A stretch of DNA of 64,000 nt, from contig JAFZKP010000047.1 of the NCBI GenBank assembly GCA_017553625.1, positions 62,001 through 126,000 of the forward strand. The letters are read 5' to 3'. The translations under genes and the position numbers were made by a program. Shown in pieces: positions 18,252-27,926 of this stretch; positions within the stretch are counted from its first letter, which is position 1, and each line of letters starts with the position of its first letter. The notes below the pieces were generated by a model that worked only from the letters and a program-made list of their open reading frames with translations, made no database searches and had not been told where the DNA came from. This DNA is from Bacteroidales bacterium. GTDB lineage: Bacteria; Bacteroidota; Bacteroidia; Bacteroidales; F082.

Positions 18252-20810
18252 ATGAAGAGATGTCTTCTATTAATATTAATAATGCTTGCCAGCGTCACGG
18301 CGTTTTCACAGCAAACAGTTGTGAAAGGCAAGATTATTGATATTGAGACCGGAGAAGGGCTTCCTTTTGCAAATATTTCTTATGTCGTTGACGGTCAGAC
18401 TTACGGTGCCGCCAGCGACATAAATGGTGTCTACCGTCTTGAATCCGACAAGATTTTCGATTATGTGACGTTTCAATATACCGGCTATAAACCGTACAAA
18501 GTCAAGATAAAACGGTTCACGACACAGACCGTCAACGCGAAGATGGAATCGATTGCCATAACGTTGCCGAAAGCTGAAGTCAGGGCGAAACGACGCATCA
18601 AGGAACGCTATAAAAGAAAAGGCAACCCCGCCGTTGAGCTTATCCGCAAGGTTCAGAAAAACGCCGAGAAAAACAGCCTGACCGGATTCGACTACTATCA
18701 GTACGATGAGTACAGCAAGCTCGAACTCGGACCGTCAAATCTCAGCGACAGCCTTGAAACAAAGCGTTTTATGAAAAACATGAAGTTCGTGTGCGAGAAC
18801 ATTCGCCCATCGGAACTGACGGGCAGAAACTACCTCTCAATGTATTTCGTGGAGACGCTTTCCAAGACTTATTATCGCAAGAATCCTTCTTTTATCACGA
18901 CCGAAGTCACTGACACTAAAGACGTTCTGCTCAGCAAGTTCCTCGATTTCACTTCAATGGAGGCTGTCATCGACAACTGGATCGGCTTTGTCGATGTTTA
19001 TCAACGCAATGTGAGCCTGTTCAACAACGAATACACCTCCCCGATGTCGCCTATCGCGGTGGCATTTTATCATTTTTACATTGTCGACACGGTGAAATAT
19101 GATAATGAGAGCTGCATAGTGTTGTCTTTCACCCCATCAAACCAGATGGACATGGGTCTCTGCGGAAGTCTCTGGATTACAAACGATTCGTCGTATATGG
19201 TGAAGAAAGTGCAGCTGCAGATTCCGAAACATTCGGGCACAAACTTCGTGGAAGCGATGATGTTTGAGCAGGAATATAAAAAAGAGGGCTCGGTTATGAT
19301 TCCTACTCATTACAACCTCGTGGCTGACATTTTTTACCTCGGTGTGGCTCTCCACGGAAAGCGTTCGGGCGTTTTCACGAATATCGAGATTAACAAGCCG
19401 ATGCCTGAAAATTTCTATTCAGGAAAGCCTGAAAAAACTCGAAGCAAGGATTTTTACGCCCATCGTGACGATGAGGAATACTGGAATCAAAAGCGCACCG
19501 ACAGCTTGACGCAACATGAAAAACGCATCTCAGAAGATAACGAAAGGCTTAAGAAAGTCTGGGGATTCCGAATCTTGTCAGGGACAGCCCTCGCAATAGG
19601 CTACAACTACATCGACTGCGGTCCAATAGATATCGGTCCCGTGTTTAATATGCTAAGTTACAATGAGATAGAAGGTTGGAGAGTGCGTTTTGGAGCAAAG
19701 ACAAACACACGTTTCCACAAGCATATTTTCCTCGAAGGATTTGTGGCCTACGGAACACGTGACGAGGAATTCAAGTACCGCGGACAGGTCATGTATTCGT
19801 TTAACGACAAGGTCAACAACCAGTGGGAATTCCCGATGAACCTCCTGACTCTGTCGTATGAGCATAACACCGACGTGCCAGGGAAAGAATTGTTTGGTTA
19901 CAATCTCAAAAACGAACACGACAGGCTTGGAAGGTCATTCAGCCGTCAAGGTAACCGGAAAATGCTGCTGATTGACAAGTTCAAGGCGATGTACGATTAT
20001 GAATTCCAAAATCAGATAGGCATTAAGCTTTATGCGGAATATCAGGAGCAGCGCACTCTCGGTGATTTGATTTACCAGACAAACGACGGCAGGATTTATA
20101 ATCCATTCACAACCAATGCAATAGGCTTTGAAGTAAGATTCGCGCAAAATGAAAAAGTTTATCAGATACACCAGTATCGCAAGCCTCTCGCAAGCTCAGT
20201 CGCCCCTGTCGTGACACTCGGCTACAGTTACGGAGGCAAGATTCTCGGCTCTGATTACGAGACTCATAAAATCCAGGCAATGTTCAGCAAACGCTGGTTC
20301 CTGAGCGTCCTCGGCGTCGCAGATCTTAACATCACTGCGGGGACAACCCTGGGTGAAGCTCCTTATCCGCTTCTTTTCGTGCATCGCGGCAACCAAGGGC
20401 TTTATTATGAAGAGAAAGGCTTCAACCTCATGAACTATTACGAGTTTGTCAGCCAGTATTATGTGCAGGGATTATTTGACTATAACTTTAACGGATTCAT
20501 TCTCAACAGAATACCGTTGATTGGAAAGCTTAAACTTCGTGAAGTGCTCTCGCTAAAAGCGGTATGGGGCGGAATATCCGACCAGTGCAACCCGATGAAC
20601 GGAAATCCTAACCTTTTCGTTTTCCCGACCACTCCCGACGGAAATAACATGACATACACTTTGGACAAAGAGCCTTACGTGGAAGGCGGCATAGGAATAG
20701 CTAACATATTCAGTATCTTACGAATAGACTACGTAAGACGTTTCAATTACCTCGATCATCCCGAGGTCGACAAATGGGGGATTTTCTTCTCGTTAAAAGT
20801 GAAATTCTAA
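18252..20810 (+). CDS. DUF5686/carboxypeptidase-regulatory-like outer membrane protein
   Basis: 852 aa. A signal peptide ends ASVTAFSQ. Residues about 22-105 form a carboxypeptidase regulatory-like beta-sandwich (VVKGKIIDIETGEGLPFANI ... YTGYKPY). The rest matches the DUF5686 style: NPAVELIRKVQKN, FDYYQYDEYSKLEL, followed by a long C-terminal region rich in aromatic beta-strands that ends KVKF, typical of an outer-membrane barrel. Function is unknown; these proteins look like TonB-receptor relatives without a plug domain. A paralog lies at 21731-24175. The gene's last 4 bp overlap the convergent nitroreductase gene. Confidence 0.75.
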   Translation: MKRCLLLILIMLASVTAFSQQTVVKGKIIDIETGEGLPFANISYVVDGQTYGAASDINGVYRLESDKIFDYVTFQYTGYKPYKVKIKRFTTQTVNAKMESIAITLPKAEVRAKRRIKERYKRKGNPAVELIRKVQKNAEKNSLTGFDYYQYDEYSKLELGPSNLSDSLETKRFMKNMKFVCENIRPSELTGRNYLSMYFVETLSKTYYRKNPSFITTEVTDTKDVLLSKFLDFTSMEAVIDNWIGFVDVYQRNVSLFNNEYTSPMSPIAVAFYHFYIVDTVKYDNESCIVLSFTPSNQMDMGLCGSLWITNDSSYMVKKVQLQIPKHSGTNFVEAMMFEQEYKKEGSVMIPTHYNLVADIFYLGVALHGKRSGVFTNIEINKPMPENFYSGKPEKTRSKDFYAHRDDEEYWNQKRTDSLTQHEKRISEDNERLKKVWGFRILSGTALAIGYNYIDCGPIDIGPVFNMLSYNEIEGWRVRFGAKTNTRFHKHIFLEGFVAYGTRDEEFKYRGQVMYSFNDKVNNQWEFPMNLLTLSYEHNTDVPGKELFGYNLKNEHDRLGRSFSRQGNRKMLLIDKFKAMYDYEFQNQIGIKLYAEYQEQRTLGDLIYQTNDGRIYNPFTTNAIGFEVRFAQNEKVYQIHQYRKPLASSVAPVVTLGYSYGGKILGSDYETHKIQAMFSKRWFLSVLGVADLNITAGTTLGEAPYPLLFVHRGNQGLYYEEKGFNLMNYYEFVSQYYVQGLFDYNFNGFILNRIPLIGKLKLREVLSLKAVWGGISDQCNPMNGNPNLFVFPTTPDGNNMTYTLDKEPYVEGGIGIANIFSILRIDYVRRFNYLDHPEVDKWGIFFSLKVKF

Positions 20811-21436
20811 AGGATAATATCTTCAAGCTTAACTTTCGGCACGTAATGCACGCCGTCAATGCGGTAATATGCCCTGCCCTCTTCAGCGGAAATGCTTTTC
20901 AACTTGATGTTTTCCGCGCCTTTTCCAACAGCTAAAATCGCCAACGGCTCGCAACCCAGTTTGAAATGTTCGGTGATATTCGCCTTGTTAAATGCGCAAA
21001 TCATCACACAGTTGAGTCCCATCTCAGTAGCCTTCAGCGACATACTCTGCAACGAAATCCCAAGGTCGATGTCGATGATTTTTGTCTCTGGCGCTGAAGT
21101 GCAGACAATGATAAACGCTTCTGGTTCAGTGCCTTTGTAAGGGAGATGCAATTCAGGTAGCATCCCGCCAAGTTTGATATTGTTCAAAACGAAATCCGCC
21201 TCCTCGCCTTTTGTCACGAGCTTGAAACGAAGCACCTGCTGGTTCTTTCCCGACGCGATCTTGGTATTCACGTTAACAATGCGCTCAAGCATGTCGCGCC
21301 TTACCTCAAAGTCCTTTTTATACCCGCGATAGCTGCGGTTTTTCTCCAACAAAGTGTCAAAAGAGACATGTTTCACCGTTTTCTTCGTACCAGAAGCAAA
21401 TTCTTCCATTCTTTTTTCTAAATAACCGTCTGCCAT
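20807..21436 (-). CDS. Nitroreductase family protein
   Basis: 209 aa from ATG 21436 (a TTG three codons upstream is unlikely). RSYRGYKKDF near the start contains the Arg-Ser-x-Arg flavin-binding signature. DLGISLQSMSLKATEMGLNCVMICAF is the conserved nitroreductase helix, and LAILAVGKG is the usual late strand. Such FMN enzymes reduce nitro compounds or quinones with NAD(P)H; the real substrate is unknown. A TATTTTTG box on the minus strand (21457-21464) lies 20 bp upstream. Confidence 0.8.
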   Translation of the reverse strand: MADGYLEKRMEEFASGTKKTVKHVSFDTLLEKNRSYRGYKKDFEVRRDMLERIVNVNTKIASGKNQQVLRFKLVTKGEEADFVLNNIKLGGMLPELHLPYKGTEPEAFIIVCTSAPETKIIDIDLGISLQSMSLKATEMGLNCVMICAFNKANITEHFKLGCEPLAILAVGKGAENIKLKSISAEEGRAYYRIDGVHYVPKVKLEDIIL

Positions 21437-21456
21437 TGTTATCAAAGTTTAAAATG

Positions 21457-21464
21457 CAAAAATA
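21457..21464 (-). promoter_or_regulatory. -7 box of the nitroreductase gene
   Basis: TATTTTTG on the minus strand. The surrounding bases are an inverted copy of those around the divergent -7 box at 21706-21713. Confidence 0.55.
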
Positions 21465-21470
21465 CAAAAA

Positions 21471-21668
21471 AAATGCGACCTACCACAGGGTACTATGAGC
21501 ATTTTGAAAATGACATAAATTGACAAACATTTTTAATGCCATTTGCAGAAATGCGACCTACCACAGGGTACTGTGAGCATTTTGAAAATGACATAAATTG
21601 ACAAACATTTTTAATGCCATTTGCAGAAATGCGACCTACCACAGGGTACTGTGAGCATTTCGAAAATG
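21471..21668. repeat. 78-bp tandem repeat with internal hairpins, 2.5 copies
   Basis: Copies begin at 21471, 21549 and 21627 with a 78-bp period; the third stops after about 40 bp. Copies 1 and 2 differ at one base in the part inspected (ACTATG against ACTGTG). Each unit contains AAATGC ... GCATTT as an outer stem and CACAG-GGTA-CTGTG as a tight inner hairpin. A second segment, CATTTTTAATGCCATTT, is an inverted near-copy of the sequence just after the third unit. It lies between two divergent promoters. I see no coding potential. Confidence 0.75.
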
Positions 21669-21705
21669 GTATTAAAAATGTTGATTACAAATTGAGGCTT
21701 TTTTG

Positions 21706-21713
21706 TATTTTTG
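21706..21713 (+). promoter_or_regulatory. -7 box of the second DUF5686 gene
   Basis: TATTTTTG, 17 bp before the start codon. A weak TTG at 21681-21683 lies 22 bp upstream. Confidence 0.5.
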
Positions 21714-21730
21714 CATTTAAATTGGTTTTA

Positions 21731-24175
21731 ATGTTTAAGAAGTATATATTTCTCGTAATTCTAATCATAGCTGCAGTTAGTGCAAACGCTCAGGTTTTCA
21801 GCGTAAACGGCATCATTTTGGATAGCGTTACAAAGCAAAAGCTGGCATTTGTCAATATTGTAATAAACGACGACGGGACTTTCGGCACGACCACCGACAT
21901 CGACGGAAATTTCAGCATAAAAAGCAAAAACGAGATTAAAACACTCACTTTTTCTTACGTCGGATACAAGAAAAAAACTGTTTCCACCGAGAATCTGAAC
22001 AATAAATCCAATAAATTTTATTTGGGTCCTGTAAGCTTCAAACTCCAGGAAGTCGTGTTTGACGGTGGCGAGAATCCCGCACATCGTATCATTGACAGCG
22101 TAGTGAAAAACCGTCGCCGCAATAATCCGGAAATGCTTGATTATTACTCGTATACGATTTACGACCGCATGATTATGACCGTCGACACAACTGAGGTCGC
22201 CGACTCCGTTTTTCTTGATTTCGGCAAACTTTGGCGCAAAAACGACCTCATGGTCATGGAGACCGTTTCCGAAATTTATCATAAGAAACCGAACAAAAAC
22301 AAACGCGAAATCAAGGCGAACATCGTCTCCGGACTGAAAAACCCTATGTATTTCTACGTCCTTGACGGCATGCAAAGCACTAATTTTTATGATGAATTCA
22401 TCACTGTTTACGAGAAAAACTACGTCAACCCGATAACGCCAGGCAGCAAATCACGATATTTCTTCGGACTCGAGTCCGTGATGCCTACAGCCGACGGCGA
22501 CTCCTTATATATAATATCGTTCAAGCCTCGTCGTAACGCCACTTTCGACGCTCTCAAAGGTGTCATGACAATCACCTCCGACGGCTGGGCTGTCGTCAAC
22601 GTGAAAGCCGAGGCAGCAGACAAAACCAACACTCTCGACGTTAAGATACAGCAGCTCTATACCAAAATCAACGACTCGGTGTGGTTCCCGACACAGCTCA
22701 ACACTGATATTGTTTTCTTGAGAATGCTTGCGTACGACAATGCTTTGGAAATTGGCTTGGGCGCTCCAGATAACACCAACACCTCTCTCAACGGCATCGG
22801 AAGAAGCTACATTTCAAATATAAAAGTCAACGAACCTATTGAAAATAAGGTATTTGGCTCAACCGACATCGAACTGGCAGAAGATTCCGGACATAAAAAC
22901 GATTTGTTTTGGAATTATTACCGCAACGACAGCGTCAACGAAAGAATTATCAACACCCACAAACTGATTGACAGTCTCGCAAAAGAAAGCGACATCGATT
23001 TCGACGCACTATTGGACGGCACGCACACAATACTATCCGAGGGCGCAATACCATGGGGAAAATTCAACATTGGGCTGTCAGACATCATAAACTATAATAT
23101 CGCGAACAAGTTTTACCTCGGTCTTGGCGTAAAAACCAATGAGAAATTGTCGAAAACTTTAGGATTTGGTGGTTATTTCGGATATTGGTTCGGACCTAAA
23201 CATGCCAATTACGGCGGAAATTTAAATATAAAATTCAATCGCAAACATGATTTTGGATTGAATCTCCGCTTCGACCATATTTACGATGCCGTTGGTAACT
23301 ACGGCTTCATGAACAACGCCAACAATCCGCTTAACGAAAGCAATTACAAGTATTTTTACATCAAATGGACCACTTTGAACACCTCTGCTTCGGCTGAATT
23401 ATCAACCCGTTTTGCCAAGATTTGCAAGGGTTTTGTGAAATTTAGCCTCAACGATAAAGTGATGTACGATTGGTACAGCTTCAACAATAACGACAGCGTT
23501 TTCAATGGAAGATTCCGCATCACAACTCTCGACTTCAAACTCAGAATTGCACCTGGCGAGCGTTACATGCTCGCGCCCAAGGGTCTTGTCACGGTCACGG
23601 CCGGGAAACCGATAATATGGCTCTCATACCAGAAAAGTCTGAAAGGTATCTTGGATTGCCCGTTCAATTATGACAAAATCCAGTTCCAGCTAACTCATTC
23701 ATGGCTAACACGTTACCTCGGCAAAACAACGATAACGCTCCAAGCGGGATACGTCTTCGGCGACGTTCCGTTATTCGAGAATTTCAACATTTTCGCCAAC
23801 AACGAAGGATTCTCGCTTTATTCGACAGAAAGTTTCGCCACGATGCAGATAAACGAATTCATCTGCGACAATTTCGCTTTGTTGTTCTTCACACATAACT
23901 TCGGCAAGTTCTTCAAAACCAAGCGTTTCAATCCCGAATTCATCTTCGTGACTAATATCGGTTGGGGAGACATCTCAAATCCACAAAAACATGAAGGTCT
24001 TGAACTGAAAAGCATGAAGGACGGATTCTATGAAAGCGGTCTCGTAATAGATAACATATTGAAAATCAGCACTGCTCAACTCGGATTCGGCGCTTATTAC
24101 CGCTATGGTGCCAACTCTTTCGACAAAGTCGCCGACAACTTCGCCTTCAAACTGAAACTTGGAATAAAATTATAG
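21731..24175 (+). CDS. DUF5686/carboxypeptidase-regulatory-like outer membrane protein (paralog)
   Basis: 814 aa from ATG 21731, chosen because it starts the signal peptide (MFKKYIFLVILIIAAVSANAQ); an earlier ATG at 21614 would read through the tandem repeat. Residues about 25-105 are a regulatory-like beta-sandwich (VNGIILDSVTKQKLAFVNI ... YVGYKKKTV). The DUF5686 marker NPAHRIIDSVVKNRRRNNPE is at about 118, and beta-barrel-like strands run to the end (FKLKLGIKL). Its function is unknown. It is only distantly similar to the protein at 18252-20810. The last 6 bp overlap the convergent kinase-like gene. Confidence 0.75.
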   Translation: MFKKYIFLVILIIAAVSANAQVFSVNGIILDSVTKQKLAFVNIVINDDGTFGTTTDIDGNFSIKSKNEIKTLTFSYVGYKKKTVSTENLNNKSNKFYLGPVSFKLQEVVFDGGENPAHRIIDSVVKNRRRNNPEMLDYYSYTIYDRMIMTVDTTEVADSVFLDFGKLWRKNDLMVMETVSEIYHKKPNKNKREIKANIVSGLKNPMYFYVLDGMQSTNFYDEFITVYEKNYVNPITPGSKSRYFFGLESVMPTADGDSLYIISFKPRRNATFDALKGVMTITSDGWAVVNVKAEAADKTNTLDVKIQQLYTKINDSVWFPTQLNTDIVFLRMLAYDNALEIGLGAPDNTNTSLNGIGRSYISNIKVNEPIENKVFGSTDIELAEDSGHKNDLFWNYYRNDSVNERIINTHKLIDSLAKESDIDFDALLDGTHTILSEGAIPWGKFNIGLSDIINYNIANKFYLGLGVKTNEKLSKTLGFGGYFGYWFGPKHANYGGNLNIKFNRKHDFGLNLRFDHIYDAVGNYGFMNNANNPLNESNYKYFYIKWTTLNTSASAELSTRFAKICKGFVKFSLNDKVMYDWYSFNNNDSVFNGRFRITTLDFKLRIAPGERYMLAPKGLVTVTAGKPIIWLSYQKSLKGILDCPFNYDKIQFQLTHSWLTRYLGKTTITLQAGYVFGDVPLFENFNIFANNEGFSLYSTESFATMQINEFICDNFALLFFTHNFGKFFKTKRFNPEFIFVTNIGWGDISNPQKHEGLELKSMKDGFYESGLVIDNILKISTAQLGFGAYYRYGANSFDKVADNFAFKLKLGIKL

Positions 24176-25015
24176 ATTTCCGTAATAATCAATCAACCCA
24201 TCCATCGGGTTTTTCAGAATTTTCGAGCATTTAATGTTGTGGTTTTCAAGGACTTGTAGAAGGATTCCTTGAAAAGCGAACGCTACCGAGCCAACAAAAG
24301 CCACACTGTCACTCATATCTGCGAGTTCTGCGTGAGGTTTTAAATAATCTTTGATAAACTCTTCAAAACATTCTCCCACTGTTTTTTTAACATATTGACT
24401 TTCAATATTTTCCGTTGCAAACATCGCAAACTCTGCCAAATACCTCGACGGCGCTTCACCATGATATACGTTTTTCAACAATGTCTCCCTGTCCAAATGG
24501 TATTTCTCATCAAACTTATCGCGCAAATCCTGTGGCATGATTCCTAAAAAACAGTCGTGAACAATACGCTTCCCGATATGGCAGCCACCCCCCTCGTCAC
24601 CTAACATAAAGCCAAGAGATACAATGCTTTGCGTTATTTTATTTCCATCATAAAGACAAGCGTTCGAGCCGGTTCCCAAGATGCATGCAATCCCCGGATT
24701 TCTGCCAAAGAGAGCATGACAAGCGCCCAAAGTGTCCGGATAGACCTCTATGTCGTTGATTTTATATACCATGGCGAAAATCATCGCCACCTTGTTCTGG
24801 TTGGTATCGCTGCCACATCCCGAACCATAAAAAACTATTCTTTTAACATTTTGATTATCAATAGCATTCTTTGCGTCATCAATGGTTTTTCTTATTATCT
24901 CATTATCCGTAAAATTAGGATTAAAACCATTGGTAATGAATCGCTTGACGACATTTTTGCCATCTAAAACAACCCACTCGGCTTTCGTTGAACCGCAATC
25001 GATAATCAGTGTCAT
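24170..25015 (-). CDS. BadF/BadG-type ATPase, N-acetylglucosamine kinase-like
   Basis: 281 aa from ATG 25015, where the phosphate-1 loop begins (MTLIIDCGSTKAEWVVLDG). Other ASKHA-fold marks are VFYGSGCGSD, IACILGTGSNACLYDG (phosphate-2 with the GTGSN motif) and GFMLGDEGGGCHIGKR. This set fits the N-acetylglucosamine kinase branch of the BadF/BadG/BcrA/BcrD family, which phosphorylates amino sugars in the cytosol. A role in recycling GlcNAc is plausible, since glmS and a GH20 hexosaminidase are in this window, but they are not adjacent. A TAACTTTG box on the minus strand at 25030-25037 is its likely promoter. Confidence 0.8.
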   Translation of the reverse strand: MTLIIDCGSTKAEWVVLDGKNVVKRFITNGFNPNFTDNEIIRKTIDDAKNAIDNQNVKRIVFYGSGCGSDTNQNKVAMIFAMVYKINDIEVYPDTLGACHALFGRNPGIACILGTGSNACLYDGNKITQSIVSLGFMLGDEGGGCHIGKRIVHDCFLGIMPQDLRDKFDEKYHLDRETLLKNVYHGEAPSRYLAEFAMFATENIESQYVKKTVGECFEEFIKDYLKPHAELADMSDSVAFVGSVAFAFQGILLQVLENHNIKCSKILKNPMDGLIDYYGNL

Positions 25016-25029
25016 TTCTAAAATTTTTG

Positions 25030-25076
25030 CAAAGTTAAAAAAAACTTCACACCTATTAATATATTTGTTACATTTG
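25030..25076. promoter_or_regulatory. Divergent -7 boxes for the kinase-like gene and speA
   Basis: TAACTTTG on the minus strand at 25030-25037 and TACATTTG on the plus strand at 25069-25076. The second leaves a leader of about 42 nt before speA. Confidence 0.55.
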
Positions 25077-25124
25077 CAGTTCAAAAATGTTTAACTAAAA
25101 TTTGCATCGCACATTCACATCACT

Positions 25125-27038
25125 ATGGGAAGAAGTATGAGAAAATGGCGTGTTGAGGACTCGGCAGAGCTCTACAACATTAATAACTGGGGTATTAACT
25201 ATTTCTCTATCAACGATAAAGGCAACGTGGTGGTGACACCTCGTGAAGGCTGTGCCTCTGTTGACCTTCGTGAACTTGTCGACGAGCTGCAGCTGCGCGA
25301 CGTATCGGCTCCTATGTTGATTCGTTTTCCTGACATCATCGACACTCGAATCGAGAAAATTGATTCCTGTTTCAAGGAGGCCGCAAAAGAATACGAGTTC
25401 AAAGGCAAGAATTTCATCGTTTTCCCTATCAAAGTCAATCAGATGCGCCCTGTCGTTGAGGAAATTGTAAGCCACGGCAAGAAGTTCAACATCGGTCTTG
25501 AAGCCGGTTCTAAACCAGAGCTTCATGCCATCATCGCATCTAACACCGACAGCGAGTCGTTGATAATCTGCAACGGCTACAAAGACGAGAGTTTCATCGA
25601 GTTGGCGCTTCTCGCCCAAAAGATGGGTCGTACAATCATCATCGTGGTTGAAAAGATGAACGAGCTACGTCTTATCGCAAAACTGTCGAAACAGCTGAAA
25701 GTTACGCCAAAGATAGGTATCCGCATCAAGTTGGCAAGCTCAGGCGCTGGCAAGTGGGAAGACTCTGGCGGCGATGCATCGAAATTCGGACTCTCTCCGT
25801 CAGAACTGCTTGAAGCCCTTGAATATCTCGAGAAAAACAACATGATGGACTGCCTGAAACTGGTGCATTATCATATCGGAAGCCAGGTCACGAAAATCAG
25901 AAGCATTAAGATAGCCTTGAAAGAAGCAGCCCAGTTCTACGTGCAGCTTCATAAAATGGGCTTTAACATTGAATTTGTTGACGTTGGCGGCGGTCTTGGC
26001 GTCGATTATGACGGCACCCACTCCGCAAACAGCGCAAGCTCAGTCAACTATACTATCCAGGAATATGTCAACGACGCGATTTTCTCTATCGTAGATGCCT
26101 GCGACAAAAACGGTCTGCAACATCCAAACATCATAAACGAATCAGGACGCGCCCTGACAGCACATCACTCGGTGCTTATCATGGAAGTCCTTGAAACAGC
26201 ATCACTTCCGACATGGGACGACGATGTAGAGAAAGTTGAGCCAGATGACCACGAACTGATTCACGACCTGTACGAGACATGGGACAACCTCAGCAGCAAA
26301 CAGTCATCGATGCTTGAGACATGGCACGACGCACAGGAAATCCGCGAAGAAGCCCTTGACCGCTTTAACATGGGTCTTCTCGACCTCAAGACAAGAGCGA
26401 AAGTGGAACGTCTATTCTGGTCAATCGCATTGGAAATCAACCAGTTGTGCTCACAGCAGAAACGTGTGCCCGATGAGTTGCTTTCGTTGCCTAAGTTGCT
26501 GGCTGACAAGTATTTCTGCAACTTCTCAATGTTCCAATCGCTCCCTGACGCGTGGGCTATCGACCAGGTTTTCCCAGTGATGCCTATCCATCGTCTTAAT
26601 GAATATCCCGACAGACAGGCTACTTTGCAGGACATCACCTGCGACTCTGACGGCAAAATGACGACTTACGTTACCGGTCACAGCCTCTCGCACAATCTGC
26701 CGGTTCATACACTTGTTAAAAACGAGCCTTATTATATCGGTGTGTTCCTTGTCGGCGCATATCAGGAAATCTTGGGCGATTTGCATAACCTGTTCGGCGA
26801 CACCAACGCCGTTCACGTCTCCGTTGACGAAAAAGGTTATTATATCGACCAAGTCATTGATGGTGAGACAGTTGCTGAAGTTCTTGAATACGTCCAATAC
26901 AGCCCTAAAAAACTCGTCAGAACCGTTGAATCATGGGTCACGAGCTGCGTGAAAGCCGGAAAAATCACTGTGGAGGAAGGAAAGGAATTCCTGTCGAACT
27001 ACCGTTCCGGATTGTACGGTTACACGTATTTGGAATAA
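25125..27038 (+). CDS. speA: Biosynthetic arginine decarboxylase
   Basis: 637 aa. A second ATG at 25137 (MRKWRVEDSAELYN) is the usual start in related proteins and may be the true one. FPIKVNQ near residue 105 carries the PLP lysine. LVHYHIGSQ, FVDVGGGLGVDYDG and NESGRALTAHHSVLI are the fold III decarboxylase motifs; the inserted helical bundle characteristic of SpeA follows (residues about 370-450). The enzyme turns arginine into agmatine, the first step to putrescine and spermidine. A strong bidirectional terminator follows the stop codon. No other polyamine gene is in the window. Confidence 0.95.
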   Translation: MGRSMRKWRVEDSAELYNINNWGINYFSINDKGNVVVTPREGCASVDLRELVDELQLRDVSAPMLIRFPDIIDTRIEKIDSCFKEAAKEYEFKGKNFIVFPIKVNQMRPVVEEIVSHGKKFNIGLEAGSKPELHAIIASNTDSESLIICNGYKDESFIELALLAQKMGRTIIIVVEKMNELRLIAKLSKQLKVTPKIGIRIKLASSGAGKWEDSGGDASKFGLSPSELLEALEYLEKNNMMDCLKLVHYHIGSQVTKIRSIKIALKEAAQFYVQLHKMGFNIEFVDVGGGLGVDYDGTHSANSASSVNYTIQEYVNDAIFSIVDACDKNGLQHPNIINESGRALTAHHSVLIMEVLETASLPTWDDDVEKVEPDDHELIHDLYETWDNLSSKQSSMLETWHDAQEIREEALDRFNMGLLDLKTRAKVERLFWSIALEINQLCSQQKRVPDELLSLPKLLADKYFCNFSMFQSLPDAWAIDQVFPVMPIHRLNEYPDRQATLQDITCDSDGKMTTYVTGHSLSHNLPVHTLVKNEPYYIGVFLVGAYQEILGDLHNLFGDTNAVHVSVDEKGYYIDQVIDGETVAEVLEYVQYSPKKLVRTVESWVTSCVKAGKITVEEGKEFLSNYRSGLYGYTYLE

Positions 27039-27054
27039 GAAACCACTGAAAACG

Positions 27055-27082
27055 AAAAAGACCTTCAATCGAAGGTCTTTTT
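27055..27082. terminator. Bidirectional terminator after speA
   Basis: AAAAAGACCTTC pairs with GAAGGTCTTTTT around AATC. The A-run and T-run let it serve speA and the minus-strand tRNA-Lys. Confidence 0.85.
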
Positions 27083-27086
27083 ATTG

Positions 27087-27160
27087 TGACCCGCCTGGGG
27101 CTCGAACCCAGGACCCCCACATTAAAAGTGTGATGCTCTACCTGCTGAGCTAGCGAGTCA
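27087..27160 (-). tRNA. tRNA-Lys (anticodon TTT)
   Basis: 74 nt. On the minus strand it starts TGACTCG and has the D-arm GCTCAGCAGGTAGAGC, the anticodon loop CTTTTAA and the T-arm GGTTCGAGCC. The acceptor stem has one T-G wobble. CCA is not encoded. Confidence 0.95.
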
Positions 27161-27236
27161 TTGAACTTTTCCGTTCAAATGCGAGTGCAAAAATACTACA
27201 TTTTTCAATATCTCCGACAAAAAATATTAAAATTTT

Positions 27237-27848
27237 TTATACCAGAATTCCCTTGCCCTGACGTGTTATAAGTATCTCATTATCAGTGCAATCCACGATA
27301 GTACTCTCCTGATTGTCACCTATTCCGCCGTCAATGATGATGTCGACACGGTCTTTGTAATGCTCATTTATCTCCTCCGGGTCGGTCAAAAATCCTGAAA
27401 TCTCATCTTCATCGATGATGGATGTCGTCATAATCGGACAACCAAGCTCCCTCACAATATTTGTGATAATCGGCTGGTTAGGAATACGGATTCCTATGGT
27501 TTTTCTTTTGCTCTGGAAAATCTTCGGAATGCTGTTATTGGCTTCAAGAATGAACGTGAAAGCACCTGGAAGATTCCTTTTCATCAGCTTGAAAACGTCG
27601 TTGTTTATCGGTTTCGTAAACTCCGACAGCTGACTTAAATCATTGAAAATAAATGAAAAATGTGCTTTCTCTTTTCTTATTCCCTTGATTTGCGCAATAC
27701 GCTCGAATGCCTTGTTGCTTTTGATGCTGCATCCGATACCGTAAATTGTGTCAGTCGGGAAAATAATAACCCCGTCATCATTAAGACACTCAATGATCAT
27801 CTTAATGTGACGAGGATTCGGATTTTCCGGATGTACTTGTAAATACAT
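27237..27848 (-). CDS. YrdC/Sua5-family L-threonylcarbamoyladenylate synthase
   Basis: 203 aa from ATG 27848; an upstream extension would run into the tRNA-Arg gene. GVIIFPTDTIYGIGCSI and the later SKRKTIGIRIPNQPI are the conserved YrdC nucleotide-binding segments, and TSIIDEDEISGF corresponds to the usual TSANxSG region with divergence. There is no C-terminal Sua5 extension. The family makes threonylcarbamoyl-AMP for the t6A37 modification of ANN-reading tRNAs. Divergence at the TSAN motif leaves open that this is a YciO-type paralog. It is the gene between tRNA-Arg(TCT) and tRNA-Lys, both of which read ANN codons, a coincidence of note only. Confidence 0.75.
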   Translation of the reverse strand: MYLQVHPENPNPRHIKMIIECLNDDGVIIFPTDTIYGIGCSIKSNKAFERIAQIKGIRKEKAHFSFIFNDLSQLSEFTKPINNDVFKLMKRNLPGAFTFILEANNSIPKIFQSKRKTIGIRIPNQPIITNIVRELGCPIMTTSIIDEDEISGFLTDPEEINEHYKDRVDIIIDGGIGDNQESTIVDCTDNEILITRQGKGILV

Positions 27849-27852
27849 ATTG

Positions 27853-27926
27853 TGATTCCGCTGGGATTCGAACCCAGGACCCACAGCTTAGAAGGCTGTT
27901 GCTCTATCCAGCTGAGCTACAGAACC
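27853..27926 (-). tRNA. tRNA-Arg (anticodon TCT)
   Basis: 74 nt on the minus strand, starting GGTTCTG. D-arm GCTCAGCTGGATAGAGC, anticodon loop CTTCTAA, T-arm GGTTCGAATCC. CCA is not encoded. Confidence 0.95.

Noticed and set aside
21614-21730. N-terminal extension of the second DUF5686 protein through the tandem repeat
   Set aside because: The extension would encode repeat sequence and displace the signal peptide; the ATG at 21731 and the -7 box at 21706-21713 explain the start better.
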